From an uncultured Clostridia bacterium (GTDB taxonomy: Bacteria; Bacillota; Clostridia; Christensenellales; CAG-917), in assembly GCA_947581925.1 (NCBI GenBank), contig CANPWB010000008.1, positions 1 through 63,636 of the forward strand: DNA of 63,636 bases, read 5' to 3'. The translations under genes were made by a program, and so were the position numbers. Below, piece after piece: positions 51,299-59,600 of the stretch (position 1 is its first letter; the number at the start of each line of letters is the position of its first letter). The notes beneath the pieces were generated by a model, which saw nothing but the letters and a program-made list of their open reading frames with translations, had not been told where the DNA came from and did no database searches.

Positions 51299-54121
51299 AT
51301 GCTCAATTTGTTAAACACAATAGTTTTGTTCGGCAAAGAATTCAATTGGCCGCTCGAAAACGCGCTGTTTTGGCTGTTGATCGCACAAGTCGCACTAATT
51401 CTGTTCATAGTGATCGTCTTTGCGGTGCTCATCAAGCGCGTAGGCAAGAGCGAAGTTGTCGTTGATACAAAGCCCGAAGAGCGCAGCTTGCAAGGCATTA
51501 CGCTTGACACCTCTATGGCGCAGCGTAATTTCGCCGTGAGCGAGGATTTCAATTGCGATGGCTTGGCTGTCACAGCAAATTACAACCTCGATCCCGTGTC
51601 GGAACCTGTCCATGTCATCGCCGTTATCACGCATGAACAGTATGACTCCTTGCAAAAGTCGGGAGAGGTGGAAGAGTGCTACATAGTGAAGCCGGACACC
51701 TCAAAAGGAGGGAAGATCGCTGTAACCGTCAACTATCGCGGGAAGCAGGCGATGTACTATGTCGCCGTCGGGCAGCAGGAGCAGCAAAGCGCCTCCATCG
51801 TCACCGTTGCCGCGGAGCCTCAGCCTGTTGCGGAGCGTACTCTCACAGGGCTTACGCTTGACCTCGGCGTCGTAAGGCGTGAATTTGCGGTGGGCGATGC
51901 CTTTGATTGCGCAGGTCTTGTTATCAAGGCGAATTACAGCCTCGCTCCGCTTGAGGAGATCATCACGGAGTATCAACTCATCGACAAGGAAGTCTTTGAC
52001 GGTATCGCGTCCGAAGAATTGAAAGGTTGTTATGTCATCAAGCCCGACATGAGCAGCGAAGGCAAGGTCGCAGTAAACATCAAATATAAAGACAGATCCG
52101 CGGTATATATGGTGGTCGTCAAAGCGGCGGAGACAGAACAGATAGCCGAAGGAACATCGGAAGAGACATTGCCCGCACGTACGCTCATCAATATCAGTCT
52201 GGATCCGAGCATAGTACAGCGTGAATTTACGCTTGGTGATGAATTCAATTGTGACGGGCTCATCGTGAATGCCGAATACGATGCCGATCCGCGCAAGGAG
52301 TGCATCGCCGAGCATACGATCATCAGCGAGAACGGATATGCCGCTCTGTCCGACGAGGAAAAGGCGAAAGGCTGTTATGTCATCGTCCCCGATCTCTCAA
52401 GTGCGGGCAAGAAGGCTATCGAGGTAAGATTTAATGGACAAACCGCACTATATTCCATTGCCGTGAACGAACCTGTCTACGATGAATCGACGCCATCTGA
52501 AGAACTCCCGGAAGAGACTTTGCCTGAGCGTGAACTTGTGTATATTGAGGCAAATACAGACAATGTGAGAAAGGACTTCATGGCGGGCGACGCCTTCGAT
52601 TGCAATGGACTTGTCGTCACGGCGCACTTCAATACAGAACCTCTCGAGATAGACATTGAAGATTACTCGATCTTAGCTCCCGACATGAGCAAAGAGGGTA
52701 CTGCCTCAGTATCCATTCATTATCAGGATCGCACCGTCGGTTATCGCATAAACATTGCCGCTGCTCCCGCAAAAGATGTCGCCGCTGACAATGAGCCCGC
52801 TTCCGAAGTCAAGCATACCAAAACAGTTGATCTTGGCGATGAGGAGACTCACGAGGCAGGCGTATTGCGCTATGATAAGAGCTTTACAGCGAGATATATC
52901 CAATCGAGCGATGAGATCAAGGACTGGTATACCAAACTCAAAAACGAGATGCTCTCTTACAAGAAAGTCAAGGCGCGCATGAGTTGGAAACGCGAGACCT
53001 TCCGCTACGGAAGAGAGACAGTTGCTCTCCTCGGCTATCGCGGCAATACGTTGTGTATCTTCCTGCCGCTCGATCCCGCAGAGTATGTTGATAGCAAATA
53101 CAAGGTCGAGGATGTGTCGGACAGCCCGTCCTACGTCGACACGCCGTGCATGTACAGATTGAAGAACGAGAGGCGCGTACGCCTCGCTCTGGAACTGTTT
53201 GCGAAGGTCATGGAGCGCTTGGGCGCCGTGCGTATAGAGCGCATCTCCGAAGATTACTACCTGCCTTATGAGGGCATAGTAGAGCTCATAAACAGGGGAC
53301 TTGCAAAGCGCGTCATCAAAAACAAGGCAGACGAGGCAATATTCACGCAAAGCGCTCCCGCGGAAGAGGCTGCGGCAGACAATGAGCCCGCTCCCGCAAG
53401 CGAGTTGCAACAGCCTCGCCCGGAAGAGCAGGAGCAGGCTGAACAGCCTCAAATCGAAGCACCCGTACAAACCGTAGAGAGCGAACAGCCCACGCAGTAC
53501 AGCGCTCCCGAGACAGAGCAGCTCTCTGAGGAACAGCCTCAACAACTTCCCGCGGAAGAGGCACAGGATAAAGCGCCGGCTGTTGAAGAGGTAGCTCCCG
53601 AGGGGAAATCCCAAGATCAAGATACGGCTGTTGAAGAGATAAAACCCGAAAGCAGCGAGGAAGCGGCGCCTCAAGCACAGGATGAGCTTGCGAATAAGGG
53701 CGAAGAAGCAGAGCAGACAGGCGGACCTATTGAGGTAGTTGCCGAAGAGACGACGGAGCAGTCCGTCGAGGAGCATGCCGAAGAGCCTGTTGCGCAGGCA
53801 AAGTTGATTGAAGTCGAGGAAGAGCCTCCCAAGGAGGAACCTCAAGAGAAGCGTGTACAGCTTGAGGAAGTAGTGGAGGAAGAGCCTCCCAAGGAGACTC
53901 CCCAAGAGAAGCGCGTACAGCTTGAGGAAGTCGTCGAGGAAGAGCCTCCCAAGGAGGAACCTCAAGAGAAGCGCGTACAGCTTGAGGAAGTCGTCGAGGA
54001 AGAGCCTTCCGCTGACGGAACTTCCGAGTCGGAGGGGGAAGTGGATTTCTCAAGCGGACTGTCATCCGAAAAGCCTCGTTTTAACGGCAAAAATCGCAAG
54101 AAGCATAGAGTGCGCAAATGA
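51299..54121 (+). CDS. Membrane partner with Ig-like repeats, uncharacterised domain and Glu/Pro-rich tail
   Basis: Encodes 940 residues, starting 6 bases after the giant gene and so certainly in its operon. A single membrane segment (about 24-46) has no signal-peptide cleavage site and is followed by KRVGK. Four similar Ig-like repeats follow (about 60-150, 180-275, 290-385, 410-490), each with REFxxGDxFxCxGL and, in three, CYVIxPD. A compact domain (about 524-668) contains QSSDEIKDWYTKLKNEML and GNTLCIFLPLDP and is seen in uncharacterised clostridial proteins. The tail (about 675-900) is rich in Glu, Pro and Gln, with three 20-residue repeats, and ends in a basic cluster. By the positive-inside rule the bulk would be cytoplasmic, which is odd for Ig-like modules. 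Function unknown; possibly an assembly or cytoplasmic anchor for the giant protein. Confidence 0.9.
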   Translation: MLNLLNTIVLFGKEFNWPLENALFWLLIAQVALILFIVIVFAVLIKRVGKSEVVVDTKPEERSLQGITLDTSMAQRNFAVSEDFNCDGLAVTANYNLDPVSEPVHVIAVITHEQYDSLQKSGEVEECYIVKPDTSKGGKIAVTVNYRGKQAMYYVAVGQQEQQSASIVTVAAEPQPVAERTLTGLTLDLGVVRREFAVGDAFDCAGLVIKANYSLAPLEEIITEYQLIDKEVFDGIASEELKGCYVIKPDMSSEGKVAVNIKYKDRSAVYMVVVKAAETEQIAEGTSEETLPARTLINISLDPSIVQREFTLGDEFNCDGLIVNAEYDADPRKECIAEHTIISENGYAALSDEEKAKGCYVIVPDLSSAGKKAIEVRFNGQTALYSIAVNEPVYDESTPSEELPEETLPERELVYIEANTDNVRKDFMAGDAFDCNGLVVTAHFNTEPLEIDIEDYSILAPDMSKEGTASVSIHYQDRTVGYRINIAAAPAKDVAADNEPASEVKHTKTVDLGDEETHEAGVLRYDKSFTARYIQSSDEIKDWYTKLKNEMLSYKKVKARMSWKRETFRYGRETVALLGYRGNTLCIFLPLDPAEYVDSKYKVEDVSDSPSYVDTPCMYRLKNERRVRLALELFAKVMERLGAVRIERISEDYYLPYEGIVELINRGLAKRVIKNKADEAIFTQSAPAEEAAADNEPAPASELQQPRPEEQEQAEQPQIEAPVQTVESEQPTQYSAPETEQLSEEQPQQLPAEEAQDKAPAVEEVAPEGKSQDQDTAVEEIKPESSEEAAPQAQDELANKGEEAEQTGGPIEVVAEETTEQSVEEHAEEPVAQAKLIEVEEEPPKEEPQEKRVQLEEVVEEEPPKETPQEKRVQLEEVVEEEPPKEEPQEKRVQLEEVVEEEPSADGTSESEGEVDFSSGLSSEKPRFNGKNRKKHRVRK
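53816..53995 (+). repeat. Three 60-bp in-frame tandem repeats
   Basis: Units 53816-53875, 53876-53935 and 53936-53995 differ by a few bases and encode EEEPPKEEPQEKRVQLEEVV or its variant with ETP. The period is a multiple of three, so copy-number change keeps the frame and varies tail length. Confidence 0.95.
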
Positions 54122-54145
54122 AATATAAGCGATCACATGCAAAAA

Positions 54146-54171
54146 TAAGGGCGTCCGAATGGACGCCCTTA
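54146..54171. terminator. Hairpin after the surface operon
   Basis: Perfect 11-bp stem taagggcgtcc (54146-54156) with ggacgccctta (54161-54171) and a 4-base loop. It has no T tract on the plus strand but a T-rich tail on the minus strand. Likely ends the surface operon. Confidence 0.7.
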
Positions 54172-54215
54172 TCAAATCGTGGATTAACCACCGGCAGGCA
54201 GGAAGAGCTTTAGCG

Positions 54216-54244
54216 TTGAGGAAAATAAAACCTCCGTGTATAAT
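54216..54244 (+). promoter_or_regulatory. Promoter of a 30-codon ORF
   Basis: TTGAGG (54216-54221), 17-base spacer, TATAAT (54239-54244). Confidence 0.65.
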
Positions 54245-54291
54245 GTAAGCGGATCCGTCAGCCGCAAAACAAATACAAGGAGGTAGTTCAT

Positions 54292-54384
54292 ATGAACGAG
54301 GACAGTTTAGCATATGACATCATATATAGTCCACTTAATAAAAAAATAAGTAGTGAAATGAATCGCATCAACCGTAAAAGATAA
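54292..54384 (+). CDS. Small 30-residue protein or remnant
   Basis: The ATG at 54292 is preceded by caaggaggt at ideal spacing and by a good promoter. The reading frame of 30 codons encodes a polar peptide beginning MNEDSLAYDIIYSPLN and ending in the basic RINRKR. I do not recognise it. It may be a genuine small protein or the surviving front end of a larger gene, since about 230 bases of non-coding sequence follow. Confidence 0.5.
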   Translation: MNEDSLAYDIIYSPLNKKISSEMNRINRKR

Positions 54385-54567
54385 ACTATATGAAGAAGTA
54401 AACTCGCAGGATATAGGGCACGGCATGCACACAGGGCGCTATGCGTCAATGCCGGGAACAGGCGGTAGGGCCGCAGAGCATGCCACCAGCCAGCTGATGT
54501 TCTTGACAATACGCTCCTAATAAAAATAGCCGTTTAGAACACCAATTTGCGCTGCATGCGCCTGTCC

Positions 54568-54597
54568 TTGACGTAAGGGGCAATTTTATTGTATAAT
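54568..54597 (+). promoter_or_regulatory. Promoter of the winged-helix-like gene
   Basis: TTGACG (54568-54573), 18-base spacer, TATAAT (54592-54597), 20 bases before the start codon. Confidence 0.7.
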
Positions 54598-54616
54598 TGT
54601 AAACGGAGGATAAAAT

Positions 54617-54826
54617 ATGGTCATGCCTGTTATGCTTATGAGAAAAAGACACATTATCGGCAAGCTATTGAAAATGAATGCCGTTTCGGAAGAAAACGCC
54701 GTTACTTTTAATGAAGCCGGCGTCATAAATCCAAACGGATTTCATGGGTTTACCTTGCACTTGGTAAAACAAGGGATTCTCCATCAATGTGGAGAGAAAT
54801 ACTATTTGGATACTACAAAGCTGTAA
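54617..54826 (+). CDS. Small winged-helix-like protein
   Basis: Encodes 69 residues after a clear GGAGGA. The pattern, a basic helix MRKRHIIGKLLKMNAVS, a second helix, then LVKQGILHQCGEKYYLD, resembles a small winged-helix module in which the last stretch forms the beta-wing. Such short proteins are common and uncharacterised in Clostridia. Its base composition is more A+T-rich than the surface operon. A DNA-binding role is suggested only by this pattern. Confidence 0.65.
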   Translation: MVMPVMLMRKRHIIGKLLKMNAVSEENAVTFNEAGVINPNGFHGFTLHLVKQGILHQCGEKYYLDTTKL

Positions 54827-54950
54827 ACAAAATTTTATGTACGGCGAATGAAATGATGGCGGAAAGGTGCTATATTAAATTTCAATTTGGCGGAGATATA
54901 TTTATTGTTTTAGCAGGAGCGAGATCAAATTTGATATTTTGAGCGACATT

Positions 54951-55664
54951 ATGAGTAGACGTTTTTATTTAGTTGACATCGAGGTTATGAAAAAATTTGA
55001 GTGGATACCACTGGTCAATCTGCCATATTCGGGTTATGATTTTGGATTATTATTTGAAGAATCTTTTTGGTATGATTTGAGATTTCGGCAAGGTCTATTC
55101 AAAGAGGAGAATAATGATAAGACTCTGTGGTCTATTTCGGCTGATAAAAAATCTATTTTTGAAGAATCTTGCAAAGAGCTAAATATCAAAGTGTATGAAA
55201 TAGACTTAGAAAAACTTTATAATAAATATGTTCAGCAAAATACAATATATAATCCTTCCCCTCAAGCGGAAATTTCCAAAGAAGATCAAATAGATATTTG
55301 TTCGCAATCCTTTGATCATATAATATGTGGAGCTGGGACGAGTCAAATATTGTTGGAGCATACAATTGTCGAAAAAGATAATATTAGACTCTACATTAAC
55401 TCCAATGAAAATGCGCGACATAATTTGCCGCATTGCCACGTCCACTATAACTCTAGAACAAACTATTGCGTATTAAGTTTAGTTGATTATCAAAAACTTG
55501 CCCCTGATAATAATGTTAAAAATGCAATTATCTGTAAAGCGCAACGTATTTTATCTAAACATATTCAGTATGCTCGTCATTTATGGAACAGAATAGAGTC
55601 ACCATTAAAATTCAAGATAGTCAATGGCGAATATACGAATGAATATTATATGATCAAAACTTAG
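54951..55664 (+). CDS. DUF4160-like protein with unknown N-terminal domain
   Basis: Encodes about 237 residues in markedly A+T-rich DNA, unlike its neighbours, which suggests transfer. The C-terminal third (IRLYINSNENARHNLPHCHV near 150 and a later VKNAIICKAQRILSKHIQY) resembles DUF4160, a small domain often found in toxin-antitoxin-like pairs. The N-terminal two-thirds are similar in composition to phage or plasmid genes but unrecognised. No good Shine-Dalgarno is present at the ATG 54951; a TTG at 54939 in the same frame is an alternative start. The neighbouring small genes may form one acquired unit with it. Confidence 0.65.
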   Translation: MSRRFYLVDIEVMKKFEWIPLVNLPYSGYDFGLLFEESFWYDLRFRQGLFKEENNDKTLWSISADKKSIFEESCKELNIKVYEIDLEKLYNKYVQQNTIYNPSPQAEISKEDQIDICSQSFDHIICGAGTSQILLEHTIVEKDNIRLYINSNENARHNLPHCHVHYNSRTNYCVLSLVDYQKLAPDNNVKNAIICKAQRILSKHIQYARHLWNRIESPLKFKIVNGEYTNEYYMIKT

Positions 55665-55776
55665 TGTAAATCCATGTAGGGCGGGGGAGAAATCTAAAGA
55701 AATCTTTAGAATTGGGGCAAAATAGGAGTGAAAATCTTAAGATTTCTTTAGAATTGAAAATTTTTGTGTAAAACGC
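55665..55776. promoter_or_regulatory. Palindrome-rich spacer
   Basis: Contains ctaaagaaatctttag (a palindrome with a short loop) and aaatcttaagattt. The sequence tttagaattg occurs twice, near 55704 and 55748. It lies directly before the promoter of the G-tract transcription unit and could be an operator. Confidence 0.45.
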
Positions 55777-55805
55777 TTGATATTTGTTCAATCGTGCAAT
55801 ATTAT
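55777..55805 (+). promoter_or_regulatory. Promoter of the G-tract transcription unit
   Basis: TTGATA (55777-55782), 17-base spacer, TATTAT (55800-55805). Confidence 0.65.
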
Positions 55806-55873
55806 GGCAAATGGTAGCGATATATACGTGTTTTCCGTATGCAAAGGAAGGCACGGCGCACAAAAAAAGGAGA

Positions 55874-55981
55874 ATGATGAGAAGCTATGCGGACAAAGTT
55901 ATGCACAATGTGACTGCTCCTTCATACACGGGGGGGGGGGTATTGTTGTCGCATATGCCGCACAGGCGAATCTCCAAGTAA
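55874..55981 (+). CDS. Short ORF containing eleven consecutive G
   Basis: A compact transcription unit: promoter (55777-55805), aaaaaaagg binding-site-like sequence, ATGATG at 55874, G tract 55930-55940, terminator 56014-56039. As read, it encodes 35 residues. One extra G would join the same start to a frame that runs to the TAG at 56023 inside the terminator loop, giving 50 residues with a hydrophobic GIVVAYAA stretch after poly-Gly. The tract could thus switch product length by slippage. Alternatively the transcript is non-coding. No homology recognised. Confidence 0.4.
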   Translation: MMRSYADKVMHNVTAPSYTGGGVLLSHMPHRRISK

Positions 55982-56013
55982 AATCCGAACAAAACAGATA
56001 CAAACGCGATGAG

Positions 56014-56039
56014 ATAGAGGGCTAGACCCTCTATTTTTC
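56014..56039 (+). terminator. Terminator of the G-tract transcription unit
   Basis: Perfect 8-bp stem atagaggg (56014-56021) with ccctctat (56027-56034), followed by four more T residues. Confidence 0.8.
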
Positions 56040-56043
56040 GTTG

Positions 56044-56180
56044 TACCCCACAAAATCACTTCGTAATTTTGCGGGGACCCCGAATCAATACCCCACAAAA
56101 ACGACTGCGTATTTTTGCGGGGGCCCCGAATCAATACCCCACGAAAAATACTTTTCGCGGGGACCCCGAGGCAGCTCGGA
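56044..56180. repeat. Three tandem copies of the 'taccccacaaaa' palindromic repeat
   Basis: Copies start at 56044, 56089 and 56135 (45-46-bp period). Each has ccccacraaa, a short variable loop, ttttgcgggg and an accccga tail. The conserved arms with variable loops point to selection on pairing. A fourth copy is at 3336-3373. Confidence 0.85.
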
Positions 56181-56182
56181 CA

Positions 56183-56434
56183 GGGGGATTCCTCGACAAG
56201 CTCGGAATGACAGTGGGGACTCCGTGGACGCTCGGAATGACAGTGTATCAAATGTCATGTTGAGCGGAGCGTAGCGGAGTCGAAACATCCCCTAGTGCAG
56301 TGGAAGTGCCTCTTCAAGGGGGATTTCTCGACAAGCTCGGAATGACATCGGGGACCCCGTGGACGCTCGGAATGACAGTGTATCAAATGTCATGTTGAGT
56401 GGAGCGCAGCGGAGTCGAAACATCCCCTAGTGCA
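56183..56434. repeat. 117-bp direct repeat, two copies
   Basis: Copy 1 is 56183-56299 and copy 2 is 56318-56434, with only a handful of differences. Internal short motifs include tcgacaagctcggaatgaca and ggagtcgaaacatcccc. Sequences of this sort recur between genes in many gut bacteria and their function is unknown. Confidence 0.9.
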
Positions 56435-56454
56435 TAGGGTGACGAAGTGAGACA

Positions 56455-56500
56455 ATCCCCTCAGTCTGCAAAGCAGACAGCTCCCCTTGCTAAGGGTAGC
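56455..56500. repeat. Double-hairpin intergenic repeat
   Basis: gtctgc-aaa-gcagac (56464-56478) followed by ctcccctt-gct-aaggg. It resembles a short palindromic repeat type frequent in gut Firmicutes genomes (recognised by its look, not by a search). Confidence 0.6.
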
Positions 56501-56502
56501 CA

Positions 56503-56695
56503 CAAACGGAGAAAGCGCGCGCGTATGTGCGTATATAAATAAAAAACGTAGATACAAACAAAATAAAACAATATATAAAAAAATAAAAAAATCCAAAAAG
56601 CTCGATTGAGAGATCGGGGTCCCCGAAAATTGAGTGACGACGGCGCGACATACAGGAACGGAGTGCAAGTGGAACGAAATTTTTGGGGTGAAGAC
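56503..56695 (+). other. A-rich upstream region of the second repeat protein
   Basis: Low-complexity A/T tract (56535-56600) followed by ggggtcccc-type repeat sequence (56619-56628). I could not place a convincing promoter. ggggtga ends just before the start codon. Confidence 0.4.
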
Positions 56696-59600
56696 ATGGA
56701 GGAGAAGATGACAAGAAGCAAAAATTGGAGATTGGCACTTATTGCGATATGCGTTGTGTTTTTGGCATGCGTGTTGACATTTGCATTTGTAAACGTGCCG
56801 ACCGGCGTTGCTGAGGCTGAAGATCTTTATAAAGAGGTAGAAAAAACCGGCGATAACGCTTTGAAAGTTGAAGCATTAGTTGCCGGGGCAGAAGAGGATC
56901 TGACAGGGGACGGCGGAACCTATTGGAAAGTTGAGGACGTTGATGGCAAGCAGAAAAAATATACTGTTGTTAAGCAAGCTACTACGACCCCTGCACCTTC
57001 ATTAAAAATTACTCTACAAGGAGAGCAATATTTTTCTTTTGAGTACACTATACCTTCAAGCTCCAGCTACTCTTTTGTTATCACTTTGGATGGCAAGCAG
57101 ATTGCACAAATCTCAGGTTATCTGGGAATAAGCTCAAATGACTCAGAATATATAATCAAGACACATGGCGAAGGCGTACATGAGGTAGTTATAGCAGTTA
57201 CAAAAGGAGCAAACTCCGTTAGTGATGCAAAGATTATTTATTTTCAGAACTTGCGAACTAGAGATTTTTCGCAAGATGAAGCAAATACACGCAAATTTAG
57301 TATTTCATATGATGATACTAAAGAAGATATATATTTAATAGAAGGCGCAAATAGTAAAATTGATACGAGTTTATTTAAAGACGTTGACCAAGTTAAAAAT
57401 CTATCTACACTAATAAAACCATATAAAGAGGAAGACGAAGCCACAGAATATTCTTTGCCAAAAGGCATGAGTTTTACTCTTAAACATGCTTCCAAAGAAT
57501 TTACTTCCTCTATTGACGGCAAAATTATGGTCAAAGGCTATTTTGATACAGCCCATCTTCAATCATCTGATGGAGCCACAACCCTTAGTGCGAAATCCGG
57601 AAACGATCTTGTAGCAGAAGGTTATAAAATAACGGAAGAAGGAGTTGCTTTTGTTGATTGCTATCCTGACCGTACGCAAAGAGTAACAACAGGATATTCG
57701 CTTAAAGATGTAATAAAAAAAGAAACTTGGCCTAAACCTATAGTCGGTGCAACAATAAGTGCAGAAGGACAAGAGAGCAAAATAGAAACTGTTGCAGATA
57801 AAGACATACTTGGACTTCCATATGGACAGACAAACACATTGACATTGCACATTTCAGCATTTGGCTTGGACGCAGAGGATTTCAAAGTCACGGTCGATGG
57901 CGAGGAAAAGAAAGGCTTGCAGCTTTCCGGCGATAAGTTTGATTTGACGTTGGAAAATTTAAAGTCGTGTACTGTTAAAGTTGAATATACGTTGGCTCAT
58001 AAGATCAGCGAAGGGAATGATTATATGCTTTCCAATTCTTACATCAGTTTCACGCTTGAAGATTCGTTAGAAGGCGGAATAAGAAATGCAATCAAAAGCG
58101 GGAATGACAATTTGACCATCTCGGACACTTCCGATTGGAAACTTGACACAGGACGTACTGATGGTGAAAACTATGCTTTCTTGGCAAGGAGTTCAAGGAC
58201 GGAGGACGATACCTCATATGACAATAGGACATCAAACCTTAAAATAGAGTTTAAAGGTGTTGTAAGTAGCGCTCTTTTGACTTTTGAATTCTATATGGAT
58301 GGCTCTCGATATGATTACCATGGTAAAATAGACAATGGCGCGCAACTTTTCGGTAAACTCAACGAAGATTTTAGTTTTACCGCTGCACAAGCCGTACAGG
58401 AAAAACCAGATGCAAAAAAAGACCGCCTTGCAGGCGCTACACAAGAACAAGGCGGATCTATCGACACTTCTGATACAGTCACAAATTTAGACAATGGTTG
58501 GTTCCAAGCCAGTATCAATGTAGATTCTACAACGAAATGCTTGAATTTGATGTTCGTGACTTGCAAGCCTACATCGGGTGCACATGACCAATACTTGTCA
58601 ATACGCAATATCAACTTAAAGCAAGCTTCTGCAGGCACAACGACAGTCAAGTTGAATGAAGGGAGCACAGGTACCGTCACAGTTAAATATGGGAAAGAAA
58701 GCGTTACAGCTAGTTCGGAAAAATCGGCAGAGATTTCGGATCTGTCATTTGGTGATAAAATAACATTGACAGCGAACGAAAGTGGTGAAAAATTTTATGG
58801 CTGGTTGATTAACGGCAAACTGTATTCAACTGACAACCCATTGGAAGATTATACCATTATAACTGAAAATACGACGATCGTCGCCTATATGGGCAAATAT
58901 GAGGCGCGCATAGGCGGCACATTCTATACCACGCTGTCAGAAGCTGTAGAAGCGGCGAATATAGGTGAAGACAAGACTGTCATTGTTGTTGATGACGCTA
59001 CAATAAGCGAGTCACTTACGATCAATGCGGGAGTTAAAGTCATAGTGCCGTATAGCAAAGAAACAGACGAATATAACGCAAATGGCACGGATGATAAGAA
59101 AGCATCTTTGGCTTGGCATAACGGATCAGAACTTGCTTATACTTTGACCATAGAACATACTCTTACAATAAATGGAGAGCTCTATCTTGGCGGTGTAACA
59201 AATGCTCCAACACGACCATATTCAGGAGCTACAACGGGCAATTATTCAAAAATCGTAAACAACGGCACGATTGAAATAAATAGTGCCGCGAAATTTGATA
59301 TTTACGGTCTTGTCACAGGCACGGGCGCAATTGCAATCAACGAAGGTGGCGCACTGTTGCAACCATTTGTGGTGCTTGATTACAGCGGCGGCACAAATAC
59401 GCTTGGTTTATATGGGAAAGATCAAAGTCCGTTTGGACAATATGCGCTTGTCAATGTGCAATGCACAGGCGGCATAACCGTTGATTATAAGGGCGTGATA
59501 AAGGGACATTGCCAACTTTATGCCAGCAGCATATTTAATAATACGGACATCTATGTACTCTCTTATCAAGGCGGTGAGCAAGGTCTTATCGAACTCACTC

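Noticed and set aside
56044..56434. Repeat cluster as a CRISPR array
   Set aside because: Units are adjacent or palindromic with variable loops, not regular repeats with unique spacers, and no cas gene is present.
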